This document shows, piece after piece, positions 1-6,613 of a stretch of DNA of 8,826 nt; position 1 is the first letter of the stretch, and each line of letters begins with the position of its first letter. The translations under genes and the position numbers were made by a program. The stretch is taken from the NCBI GenBank assembly GCA_039815415.1, contig JBCBZH010000184.1:1-8826 (forward strand), read 5' to 3'. The notes under the pieces are model-generated. The model ran no database searches, was not told the origin of the DNA, and was given only the letters and a program-made list of their open reading frames with translations. The stretch is from JBCBZH01 sp039815415 (GTDB lineage Bacteria; Bacteroidota; Rhodothermia; Rhodothermales; Rubricoccaceae).

Positions 1-2
1 AG

Positions 3-608
3 CCGCTGGGGATGATTCACACGGGCTTCCGGCGCCCCGGTGCCGTAGATCGGCAGGCCGCTCCCACCGAGGTGGACAACACATGGCGCCAGCGCGTTCT
101 CCAGGGCGAGGTCCACGATGAGGCCGCATCGGTTCTGGGCGGGGTCGCCGGACATGCAGGGCTGTTCTCGACGGCACGCGATCTGTCCACCATCGGGTTC
201 GCGCTGGCGAATCGCGGGCAGGCCAATGGGTCGCGGCTGTTCTCCATCCGAACGCTCGATCAGTTCACCGAGCGGGTACGCGTCCGCAGTACCTACCCGG
301 TCGGCCTCGGCTGGATGGTTCGCCCCCCCAACAGCTCAGATTATTCCTCGTCTGGGTCGCACTTCGGCCCGCGATCCTTCGGTCACACCGGATTCACCGG
401 CACCTCCATCTGGGTCGATCCCGACCAGGAATTGTTTGTTGTGCTCCTCTCGAACCGCGTCCACCCCACACGGCGGAACAGCCGCATCGGACCCGTACGC
501 GCGGATCTCGCCGACGCCGTTGCCACGTCCATCGCCTCTCCAATCGATGCCCCGTGGCGCGCCCTCGGCTTCGGAGAAGTCCCTGACGATCTTCCGACGA
601 TCCCGTAG
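3..608 (+). CDS. Serine hydrolase (class C beta-lactamase/PBP-like), C-terminal part
   Basis: The reading frame is open from the window edge, so this is the C-terminal ~201 residues of a longer protein; the first ATG at 12 is internal. The start reads PLGM-HTGF, a typical beta-lactamase-family segment. It is followed by GEVHDEAASVLGGVAGHAGLFSTARDL (nt ~105-182; key residues HDE, GGVAGHAGLFSTA), strongly characteristic of serine hydrolases of the class C beta-lactamase/esterase fold. FGHTGFTGTS at nt ~378-407 supplies the HTG triad that replaces KTG on strand beta-3, and LFVVLLSNRVHP is the usual following strand. The nucleophile motif SxxK and the YxN motif must lie upstream of the window. 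In Bacteroidota this exact subtype is often the C-terminal half of a NagZ-like GH3 glycosidase fusion involved in cell-wall recycling; whether that applies here cannot be seen. Family call is firm, substrate unknown. Confidence 0.9.
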   Translation, partial: PLGMIHTGFRRPGAVDRQAAPTEVDNTWRQRVLQGEVHDEAASVLGGVAGHAGLFSTARDLSTIGFALANRGQANGSRLFSIRTLDQFTERVRVRSTYPVGLGWMVRPPNSSDYSSSGSHFGPRSFGHTGFTGTSIWVDPDQELFVVLLSNRVHPTRRNSRIGPVRADLADAVATSIASPIDAPWRALGFGEVPDDLPTIP

Positions 609-651
609 CCCCGCAGAGCGCTAGCTTCTCGCCCCCACCCGGCTATCGTCC

Positions 652-963
652 ATGCCCACGTACGTCTACCGCCGCGCCGACGGCTCCACCTTCGAACACT
701 TCCAACGCATCACGGATGACCCGCTGAAAGAAGACCCCGATACCGGCACGCCTGTGACCCGGGTTATCTCGGGTGGCGCAGGCGTGCAGTTCAAGGGCTC
801 AGGGTTCTATGAAACCGACTACGTGAGAAAGTCTGGTGCATCGGACTCATCAGAGGCGACGTCCGACAGCACGCCAGCTGCGACGGACTCGTCTAGCACC
901 GCTGCGGAAGGGTCAACGTCTACGGACTCCACATCCGCCAGCTCGAGCGAGTCCGACACGTAG
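652..963 (+). CDS. FmdB-like small protein lacking zinc-ligand cysteines, with acidic Ser/Thr tail
   Basis: Encodes 103 aa. Residues 1-60 follow the FmdB/CxxC-type putative regulatory protein pattern: MPTYVYR at the start, F-E-F--I-DDPL in the middle, then PVTRVISGGAG and FKGSGFYETDY, which are hallmark positions. The four cysteines that normally form the zinc ribbon are absent: the first knuckle reads R-RADGS and the second EDPDTGTPV. The protein contains no cysteine at all, so it cannot be a classical zinc ribbon. Residues ~61-103 are almost only S, T, D, E and A, a disordered acidic tail. It starts 43 nt after the serine hydrolase stop on the same strand and is convergent with the GWxTD gene. 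The loss of cysteines seems shared by some Bacteroidota relatives as far as I recall; function of the family is unknown. Confidence 0.85.
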   Translation: MPTYVYRRADGSTFEHFQRITDDPLKEDPDTGTPVTRVISGGAGVQFKGSGFYETDYVRKSGASDSSEATSDSTPAATDSSSTAAEGSTSTDSTSASSSESDT

Positions 964-991
964 CGCCTCCTGGACATCTCTCGAGCTGGCG
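936..991. repeat. Perfect 12-bp inverted repeat at a convergent gene end
   Basis: CGCCAGCTCGAG at 936-947 is repeated as its exact reverse complement CTCGAGCTGGCG at 980-991, with a 32-nt loop. The left arm lies in the last codons of the FmdB-like gene and the right arm lies just outside the stop of the convergent GWxTD gene (994). There is no T-tract on either side, so it is not a textbook intrinsic terminator. It could still fold at the 3' end of both transcripts. Part of each arm (CTCGAG) is self-complementary, which weakens the case. Confidence 0.45.
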
Positions 992-993
992 AC

Positions 994-2346
994 CTAAGGC
1001 GTATCTCCTCGTCGCCACGCGCGCCGGGCGCGCTGCCACGCGACCTCATACGCGGGTCCCCGCCGTAGCGTCCAGACGGTATATGGCCACCCCGCAGGAA
1101 GGCCGGGAGTGGCTTCGAATTCCAGCTCCAGCCCAGACACCGGGCCCGAGGTGTAGATCCATCGCTCCGCCCGAAACAGGCGCTCTACGCGATCTGGAGG
1201 CCCGAACAGGATCGTGGCCATGCCTTGGTCCGTCTTCCATCCGGACTTGTGATTGGAGAAGCGGCGGTTGGCCTCCTCAACCAGCTCAGCATAGGTGCGA
1301 ACGGTGGTAGCAGCCAGTCGGCGATCTGGGATGCGTTCTCCCCAGAACCGGTCGAAGGCACGGCGTTGAAGGAACGGATCGAGGCGTGCGGTCAGCGCAC
1401 GCATTTCGCTCTCCGTGGCGATGTAAGACATGGCTGCCACGAGATCACCGACCCGCTCAACGGAAGGAAACCCGGCTCGCCGCACAACGAGGAACCGATC
1501 GAGTGCCTGGTCCTCGGTCTCCACTCGGATCCGGTACGCCCCGGTCCCCAGGGAGGGGATCGGCTGCATCACCTCCGCCAGCTCGTCTGAAAGAAAGAGC
1601 CGACGAACGAGCGTGCTCTCCGCCACCTGCTCTTCGATGCGCACCCCGCGTATGGTCAAGGATCCCTGCGGAGGTGCCATCGCGAACGGTGGGAGTGCCA
1701 CCGTGGAGTCCACGTTGAGGCGTTCGACGACCACGCGTCCGGTCCCTCCAACACCATTCGCGATCTGCGCCCGTACGCGCATCGAGTCCCGATCTACCGT
1801 AGTGGCCCGAGACACCAAGGGAAGCCACGTGTTGCCATCAAAGGCCTCGACCCGCGTCCCGAGAACGGCGACCGGTCCACTCAAGGCTGGCACCTGAACA
1901 TCCTGCCGTGCCGTGTACCCCCCCCCCGTCGCCTCATCTTCCGCTGTCACAGCGACCAACACTTCCCCAGGCGGGACCTCAGCCGTATGCGAGACAACAG
2001 AGGCTGCCACCGTCGAGTCAGCAGCCCCGATGGACTCCACCCACGAGGTCTCATAGATCTGCCGACCCGACGGCCGCTCCAAGATTTCGACTGTCCATCG
2101 TACCTCGACAGCCGTCCCACGTCCCGGCTGGCGGATTCCGGTGAGCGAGCTCGGCGCTGTCATCAGGACGTCGAGAAACGCCTGGCCTGATGGATCGAGT
2201 CGGGGGATGGCATCCAGCTCGAAGGCCGGCGCGCGGGGGCCCTCTGCGGGAAGGCCTCCTCCGCCCCGCGAGAACACGGAACAGCCCGCCAGCCCGATCC
2301 CTGCTACCCACCCTGTGAGAAGCCAGACCGCGACCCATCGGCGCAC
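994..2346 (-). CDS. GWxTD domain-containing lipoprotein
   Basis: Encodes 450 aa from a GTG at 2346. This start is chosen because the GTG follows the tpiA TGA by one base and gives an ideal lipoprotein signal: RRW, a hydrophobic stretch, then GLAGC with the lipidated Cys at residue 22. The open frame extends to an ATG at 2409 (471 aa) but that would bury the signal behind 21 residues and overlap tpiA by 62 nt. The C-terminal half carries the GWxTD domain: RFWGERIPD (~333-341), GWKTDQG (~369-375), FGPPDRVE, and ERWIY (~394-398). The N-terminal half is beta-rich, like the secreted or outer-membrane GWxTD proteins of Bacteroidota and Gemmatimonadota, whose role is not established. It carries a ten-G run in codons for Gly-Gly-Gly. 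Likely co-transcribed with tpiA. Confidence 0.88.
   Translation of the reverse strand: MRRWVAVWLLTGWVAGIGLAGCSVFSRGGGGLPAEGPRAPAFELDAIPRLDPSGQAFLDVLMTAPSSLTGIRQPGRGTAVEVRWTVEILERPSGRQIYETSWVESIGAADSTVAASVVSHTAEVPPGEVLVAVTAEDEATGGGYTARQDVQVPALSGPVAVLGTRVEAFDGNTWLPLVSRATTVDRDSMRVRAQIANGVGGTGRVVVERLNVDSTVALPPFAMAPPQGSLTIRGVRIEEQVAESTLVRRLFLSDELAEVMQPIPSLGTGAYRIRVETEDQALDRFLVVRRAGFPSVERVGDLVAAMSYIATESEMRALTARLDPFLQRRAFDRFWGERIPDRRLAATTVRTYAELVEEANRRFSNHKSGWKTDQGMATILFGPPDRVERLFRAERWIYTSGPVSGLELEFEATPGLPAGWPYTVWTLRRGPAYEVAWQRARRAWRRGDTP
1918..1927 (-). repeat. Ten-base G homopolymer inside the GWxTD lipoprotein gene
   Basis: The plus strand shows ten consecutive C (1918-1927), i.e. ten G on the coding strand. 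They cover the last base of a Thr codon and three GGG Gly codons (residues ~140-143 of the 450-aa form). Runs of this length slip easily during replication; a one-base change would frameshift and truncate the protein before its GWxTD domain. Confidence 0.75.
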
Positions 2347-2347
2347 C

Positions 2348-3106
<759 letters not shown>

Positions 3107-3216
3107 GAATGAAGCGTTCGCCCAACGCGCGAGGGACCTCGGGAAGGGGACACAGGTTTGGATCTTTCCTCGGGCCAAACGGCCCGATCTTACAGGACGC
3201 AAGATATCCCTCACCC
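3107..3216. promoter_or_regulatory. Divergent intergenic region with a perfect palindrome
   Basis: This 110-bp gap must hold the promoters for tpiA (leftward) and the lipoprotein pair (rightward). TCGGGCC (3170-3176), AAAC (3177-3180) and GGCCCGA (3181-3187) form a perfect 7-bp inverted repeat with a 4-base centre. GATCTT occurs on each side (3161-3166 and 3186-3191). No poly-T follows in either direction, so it does not look like a terminator. It could be an operator or a 5'-UTR hairpin. I see no convincing Bacteroidota-type -33/-7 or sigma70-like promoter and do not place one. Confidence 0.5.
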
Positions 3217-3654
3217 ATGCGTCTCTTTGCCCTTTTCGCTCTCACCATCCTGATCGGGCTGGCGGCATGCGACACCACCAGCTCGACGATCCCAGTCTTT
3301 GGCGAACCCTACCGAGTGGCGCGAACCCCTGCGCCGGTCTTGGAGGCGGACTCGCTCCGCCTGACCGTCACGTACAGTGGATGCAACTCCGAGTTTGAGG
3401 TTCTCTCGTCGTTGGCAGGAAGTGAACTGTGGCTCAAGCACACCACCAGCAGCGGTACCTGCGTGCAGTCTCGAACCAGCGAGCTCTATCTGCCGGTGGA
3501 CACCTCGAAACTGGCGCCGCCGCCGCTCCGCATTTACATCAACCGGGCGGAAACCATGGCGCTGAGAATCGACTCCACCGACATCGTCTCTCCCGAGGCG
3601 GTCACGCTCCGCTTCGCGTCCTCGCGCACACCGCTCCACGCCTCCGCCCAGTGA
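3217..3654 (+). CDS. Small secreted lipoprotein, first of a tandem paralogous pair
   Basis: Encodes 145 aa. The ATG at 3217 gives a clean lipoprotein signal, MRLFALFALTILIGLAAC, with lipidated Cys18; the frame is open further upstream but adds nothing signal-like. The mature part shares an ordered set of motifs with the next gene: CD--SSTIP right after lipidation, AP-L---D-L--TV-YSG-C (second Cys56), EFE, ELWLKH (70-75), TC (third Cys82), L--P----P-R-YI---ET and a closing DS. Cys56 and Cys82 match in both paralogues and could form a disulfide in the periplasm or outside. This copy has an extra C-terminal ~25 residues. No known family is recognised; function unknown. The next gene overlaps its stop by one base (TGATG). 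Confidence 0.78.
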   Translation: MRLFALFALTILIGLAACDTTSSTIPVFGEPYRVARTPAPVLEADSLRLTVTYSGCNSEFEVLSSLAGSELWLKHTTSSGTCVQSRTSELYLPVDTSKLAPPPLRIYINRAETMALRIDSTDIVSPEAVTLRFASSRTPLHASAQ

Positions 3655-4034
3655 TGCGACGTCTGCCTCTCCTTGTCGCAGGCGCTGCCGTCGGGCTGGC
3701 GTCATGCGACTCCGCCAGCTCGACGATCCCTGATCTTGGGGATGCCTACGTTGTGGAGATGGACTCAGCGCCGCTTCTCGATGGCGATGTCCTCCAGGTC
3801 ACGGTCTCCTACAGCGGCGGCTGCGAGCGGCATGAGTTCGAGCTGGGGACCTCCGCGACCGGGCCTGAACACGAGCTGTGGCTGAAGCACGACGCCAACA
3901 ACGATACCTGCGAGGCGTACATCACCGAGCGCCTCCGCATCTCAGTGCCCAGAGACGCGCTCCAGGGACGCCCTGTTCGTCTTTACATCAGCACCACCGA
4001 GACGATTGTGCTGACGGATTCCTTGCAACAGTAA
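3654..4034 (+). CDS. Small secreted lipoprotein, second of a tandem paralogous pair
   Basis: Encodes 126 aa from the ATG at 3654, whose A is the last base of the upstream TGA. That coupling and the lipoprotein signal MRRLPLLVAGAAVGLASC (lipidated Cys18) fix the start; the open frame runs upstream to 3429 but overlaps the first gene. It is clearly paralogous to the preceding protein: CDSASSTIP, APLLDGDVLQVTVSYSGGC (Cys57), EFEL, HELWLKH (73-79), DTC (Cys86), RLYISTTET. A 14-nt DNA identity (AGCTCGACGATCCC) also survives after the signal peptide, fitting a local duplication. Its TAA is only 2 nt from the stop of the convergent bcp gene. No known family recognised. Confidence 0.78.
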   Translation: MRRLPLLVAGAAVGLASCDSASSTIPDLGDAYVVEMDSAPLLDGDVLQVTVSYSGGCERHEFELGTSATGPEHELWLKHDANNDTCEAYITERLRISVPRDALQGRPVRLYISTTETIVLTDSLQQ

Positions 4035-4036
4035 GC

Positions 4037-4507
4037 CTACAAGGCGTCCAGCTTGGCGAGAATCTCCTCCGCGTGCTGGGCGGTCTTGGGCCGCTTGAAC
4101 ACGTGCCGCACGACGCCCTCCGGGTCGATCAGAAATGTCGTCCGTTTCACGCCAACGATCCTCTTTCCGTAGAACGACTTCTCCCCGTAGACCCCGTACG
4201 CCAGCTGGATGCTTCGGTCGGGATCTGAGACCAGAGGGAATGGGAGAGCATACTTCTCTGCGAACCGTTCGTGGCTCTCGAGGCTGTCTCCGGACACACC
4301 GATGACTGCGACTCCCGCCTCCGTCAACGCGCTGGTGTTGTCTCGGAGGTTGCAGGCCTGTTTGGTGCAGCCTGGCGTGTCGTCTTTGGGATAGAAATAC
4401 AAGGCCAGCCACCGCCCTCGGTAGCCTGGGCTCTTCTGGGATGTGCCGTTCTGGTCGATTCCGGCCCATTCAGGGGCCTGTTCTCCGATCTGAGGCATCT
4501 CAGCCAT
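4037..4507 (-). CDS. bcp: Thiol peroxidase of the Bcp/PrxQ family
   Basis: Reduces hydrogen peroxide and organic hydroperoxides at the expense of thioredoxin; cytosolic and usually monomeric. Encodes 156 aa, typical length. The active site is in ALYFYPKDDTPGCTKQAC: the P-xxx-T-xx-C signature with peroxidatic Cys47 and resolving Cys52 five residues later, as in atypical 2-Cys PrxQ. VIGVSGDS (68-75), F-EKY--PFPLVSDPD (82-97) and VKRTTFLIDPEG (120-131, conserved Arg122) complete the fold. The ATG at 4507 is chosen; ATGs at 4513 and 4498 are alternatives. At 4507 the start overlaps the integrase stop as ATGGCTGA (8 nt), the same arrangement as three junctions inside the element. An insertion just upstream therefore probably separated bcp from its original promoter. 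Confidence 0.96.
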   Translation of the reverse strand: MAEMPQIGEQAPEWAGIDQNGTSQKSPGYRGRWLALYFYPKDDTPGCTKQACNLRDNTSALTEAGVAVIGVSGDSLESHERFAEKYALPFPLVSDPDRSIQLAYGVYGEKSFYGKRIVGVKRTTFLIDPEGVVRHVFKRPKTAQHAEEILAKLDAL

Positions 4508-5912
4508 GTGCATCTGTGGATAGGCTTGTCCCGATCAAAGGGACAGAAGTGGACAGGGTTTGCGGAAGGAGTGCGGAAGGCACCGTCTCGCGGTAGAGTG
4601 CACCGCCGAACAGCACATCCTGGATACGCAGTGAGGAGAAGCCCGTGAGCGGGGCATGGCCCGCCCCCAGCGCCAGCGCTCCACTGACATCGACACCCGC
4701 GAGCCCGGCGGTCTCCTGCTTAATCGTGTCGGCATCTACGCCAGGGCACACGAACGACAGGATCTCGGTCGCGACCTCGCGGGCACGTCCGGCCATGAAC
4801 TCCTGCTTCACCTTGGCATAGCGGCGCTGTGTGTCAAACGATCCGTGCCCCGCGATCTCCAGGACGGCGTAGGGGCTCACGTCCAGCATGACGAGCCACG
4901 AGATCCACGAATGCCGGAGCCCGTGAAACGAGATCGTCCCCGGCAGGCCCACAGCCTTCCGGTACTTGGAGAACAAGCGCGAGGTATGGGACGGATCGAG
5001 CCGGTCGCCTTTGGGACCGAGGAAGAGCGGTGCGTCGGGGTTGTCGGTCGGGCTGGCGTCCAAGAGCTGGCTCGCAACCAGGGCCGCGCGTGGAGGCAGC
5101 GGCACCACGCGGTCCCGGCCCGTCTTCGTCTCGAAGCGCTCGCCCGTTCTGGGGTTGTGCCAGGCGGAGACCGAGAGCTGTCCACAGACGGCGTGCTCGC
5201 CAATGCGAGAGATGCGGACGTGGGATCGGTTGCGGGAAGAAAGCTCACGCAGTCGGAGCCCGGTGCAAGCGGCGAACTCGTAGACGGCCGGCAGGTGGGC
5301 GCGGTCCGCGAAGGGACTCGACTCGGCAGCGATGGCCGACGAGATTCGTCCGAGGGATGAAGGCAAGAGCGCCTCGCGCGGGGGGCGGGCATCCTTGACG
5401 CGCGCGCGTCCAGTGCGGCGGGACTGGCGACGGCGGCGCACCCGGTCCACGGGGTTCTCGCGTAGGTAGCCCTCGTCCACGGCCCATGCGAGCACATGGC
5501 GGAGCTGCCCGAGCTGCACGTCGATGGTGGACGCGGCCCGCCCGTCCCGCTCTCGGGCTCGGATGAAGGCCTCCACGTCGGCCTCCGAGATGTCAGCCAG
5601 GTACGGCGTCTTGGCAGTGGCGAGGAAGGTGCGGACGGTGGAGGCCTTGTTCTCTCGCGTGTGTTGGGCCTGGTGGCGATGGGCGCGGGTGTAGAGCGCG
5701 AGCGCAGCCTCGAGCGTCAGGTCGTCGGCGCGGCGGTCTCGCCACGGGTCGAAGCGGCCAGCGGCGTACTCGTCCTGAAGGGCGGCCCATTCGCGCTCGG
5801 CAGCGGATTCAGTGCGGGCCTTGAGCTTGGGGTACTTGCGGGTGGGGCTGCGGCGACGGTCGTAGAAGGTGCCGTAGAAGACGCCCTCGCCCTTCTCTAC
5901 GAGGCCCTTCAT
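4500..5912 (-). CDS. int: Tyrosine site-specific recombinase (phage-type integrase)
   Basis: Integrates and excises the element by strand exchange at att sites. From the ATG at 5912 it has 470 aa; an ATG at 5933 would add MARRRKR. The inner start is preferred because it overlaps the upstream stop as ATGA, like other junctions here. N-terminal arm-binding-like part: GVFYGTFYDRR with basic residues (1-40). Core-binding SAM-like domain ~64-155 (ASTVRTFLATAKTPYLADIS). The catalytic domain has every expected residue: Arg220 (ACTGLRLREL), Lys263 (TKTGRDR), His330 and Arg333 (FHGLRHSW), His356 (AGHGS), nucleophile Tyr365 (QRRYAKV). After the tyrosine there is an unusually long ~105-residue tail rich in Gly, Ala, Ser and Leu, whose last codons cover the candidate att core and the bcp start. 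Confidence 0.95.
   Translation of the reverse strand: MKGLVEKGEGVFYGTFYDRRRSPTRKYPKLKARTESAAEREWAALQDEYAAGRFDPWRDRRADDLTLEAALALYTRAHRHQAQHTRENKASTVRTFLATAKTPYLADISEADVEAFIRARERDGRAASTIDVQLGQLRHVLAWAVDEGYLRENPVDRVRRRRQSRRTGRARVKDARPPREALLPSSLGRISSAIAAESSPFADRAHLPAVYEFAACTGLRLRELSSRNRSHVRISRIGEHAVCGQLSVSAWHNPRTGERFETKTGRDRVVPLPPRAALVASQLLDASPTDNPDAPLFLGPKGDRLDPSHTSRLFSKYRKAVGLPGTISFHGLRHSWISWLVMLDVSPYAVLEIAGHGSFDTQRRYAKVKQEFMAGRAREVATEILSFVCPGVDADTIKQETAGLAGVDVSGALALGAGHAPLTGFSSLRIQDVLFGGALYRETVPSALLPQTLSTSVPLIGTSLSTDAHG
4527..4545. other. Candidate attachment-site core (inverted repeat with 7-bp spacer)
   Basis: TGTCCC (4527-4532) and GGGACA (4540-4545) are perfect inverted repeats around the 7-bp spacer GATCAAA. 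This matches the geometry of tyrosine recombinase core sites (inverted binding sites with a 6-8 bp overlap). It lies ~20 bp from the bcp start, inside the last codons of int, where the element/chromosome boundary is expected. The call is an inference; the partner site is not in the window. Confidence 0.35.
4541..4580. repeat. Two pairs of helically phased direct repeats beside the candidate att core
   Basis: GGACAG occurs at 4541-4546 and 4551-4556 (10-bp period), then TGCGGAAGG at 4561-4569 and 4572-4580 (11-bp period). Both pairs place the same bases on one face of the helix, as arm-type integrase or excisionase sites often do. They also encode part of the integrase C-terminal tail. Confidence 0.4.
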
Positions 5913-6304
5913 TCGCTTGCGTCGTCTCGCCATGCTGCGCTCGGGTTCCGCCTGCGCGGACGTTCGCGCGGGGAGCCCAATGTAGCGTGACCGGCCGCTG
6001 GGGTACCAAGCGAGGCGCGGAGACGATCCACCTCCGCTGGGTGATAGAGCGGCCTGCCAGGGCCGGGCACGGATCGGATGAGGCCCTCCTGCTCCCGGCG
6101 CTGGATGGTCTTGGGGGAGCAGCCGAGTTGTTCGGCGACCTGCTTGCGGGTGAGGAGCCGGTCACCCAAGCGGCTGTCGAGGTGGGCAGTCTCCTGCCGG
6201 ATCTCCTCACGGACGGCAATCCGCATCACGTCCATCACGGCAGCGGCCTTCTCGGGCGAGAGGCCGAACGCGCTGGCGATGATGGAGAGGTCGGCGGAGG
6301 ACAC
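5909..6304 (-). CDS. Helix-turn-helix protein, excisionase-like
   Basis: Encodes 131 aa from a GTG at 6304, three bases after the preceding stop (TGA-act-GTG). The N-terminal ~45 residues are helical and charged (SPEKAAAVMDVMRIAVREEIRQE), possibly for oligomerisation. Residues ~50-97 form a MerR/Xis-type winged HTH: LLTRKQVAEQLGCSPKTIQRR (helices 2-3), then EQEGLIRSVPGPGRPLYHPAEVDRL (wing with the usual G--LYH--EVDRL). The C-terminal ~30 residues are basic and disordered. The gene sits immediately upstream of int and overlaps it by 4 nt (ATGA), the usual place for a recombination directionality factor that also controls int. A simple transcription regulator is the alternative. Confidence 0.82.
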   Translation of the reverse strand: MSSADLSIIASAFGLSPEKAAAVMDVMRIAVREEIRQETAHLDSRLGDRLLTRKQVAEQLGCSPKTIQRREQEGLIRSVPGPGRPLYHPAEVDRLRASLGTPAAGHATLGSPRERPRRRNPSAAWRDDASE

Positions 6305-6307
6305 AGT

Positions 6308-6544
6308 TCAGGGGGCCTTTGTGTCGTTCTTCAGTCGGACGGCCGTAGCTACCTGGCGGATCGCTTCTCGGAACTCCTCCACTGCCAGCATTGTGGCGCG
6401 GAGGCTTGCGATGGCACGTTTGAGGGCGGGCCGCAACTCTGACTCCATCCGATGCGCCATCCATCGGTATTCGGCCTGACGTTGCTCCTCGTAGAGACAG
6501 ACGAGGGCAATGGCGATGTAGGCCGTGAGAGCAATTAGAATCAT
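6308..6544 (-). CDS. Small one-pass membrane protein with helical tail
   Basis: Encodes 78 aa. Residues ~2-18 (ILIALTAYIAIALVCLY) form one clear membrane segment right at the N-terminus. The remainder is a charged, probably coiled-coil helix (EEQRQAEYRWMAHRMESELRPALKRAIASLRATMLAVEEF). This is the layout of many tiny phage membrane proteins, but no specific family (holin, spanin or exclusion factor) can be named. It starts three bases after the 21-aa micro-ORF stop (TGA-acc-ATG) and ends three bases before the HTH gene. Confidence 0.7.
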   Translation of the reverse strand: MILIALTAYIAIALVCLYEEQRQAEYRWMAHRMESELRPALKRAIASLRATMLAVEEFREAIRQVATAVRLKNDTKAP

Positions 6545-6547
6545 GGT

Positions 6548-6613
6548 TCAGAGGTGTGCGAGCTGGCGCAGCGCGTCCGCCAGCGAAGGGGCTTCGCTAA
6601 GAGGGCTAGGCAT
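6548..6613 (-). CDS. 21-aa micro-ORF bridging two element genes
   Basis: ATG at 6613 overlaps the stop of the preceding gene as ATGCCTAG (8 nt), and the TGA at 6550-6548 lies 3 nt before the next ATG. The peptide begins MPSPLSEAPS and ends LADALRQLAHL, a short amphipathic helix. Without it there would be a 61-nt hole in an otherwise gapless chain. It may be a real microprotein or a leader that carries ribosomes to the membrane-protein gene. Supported only by position, overlap geometry and sensible composition. Confidence 0.5.
   Translation of the reverse strand: MPSPLSEAPSLADALRQLAHL
6562..6598. repeat. Two overlapping, mutually exclusive hairpins
   Basis: On the minus strand AGCGAAG-CCC-CTTCGCT (6598 to 6582) is a perfect 7-bp hairpin. 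GCTGGCG-9 nt-CGCCAGC (6584 to 6562) is a second perfect 7-bp stem. They share bases 6582-6584, so full forms cannot coexist. Both lie within the 21-aa micro-ORF, upstream of the membrane-protein gene; no poly-T follows. Confidence 0.45.

Noticed and set aside
4500..4640. tRNA gene as integration target
   Set aside because: No tRNA-like cloverleaf or conserved T-arm is visible; the junction lies at the start of bcp.
4656..5360. Long plus-strand open frame (234 aa) across the integrase
   Set aside because: It is antisense to the integrase catalytic domain, where all catalytic residues are found, and its translation resembles no protein. High GC gives few stops.
6545..6605. Intrinsic terminator at the hairpins downstream of the 115-aa gene
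   Set aside because: No T-tract follows either stem on the transcribed strand, and a micro-ORF runs through both.
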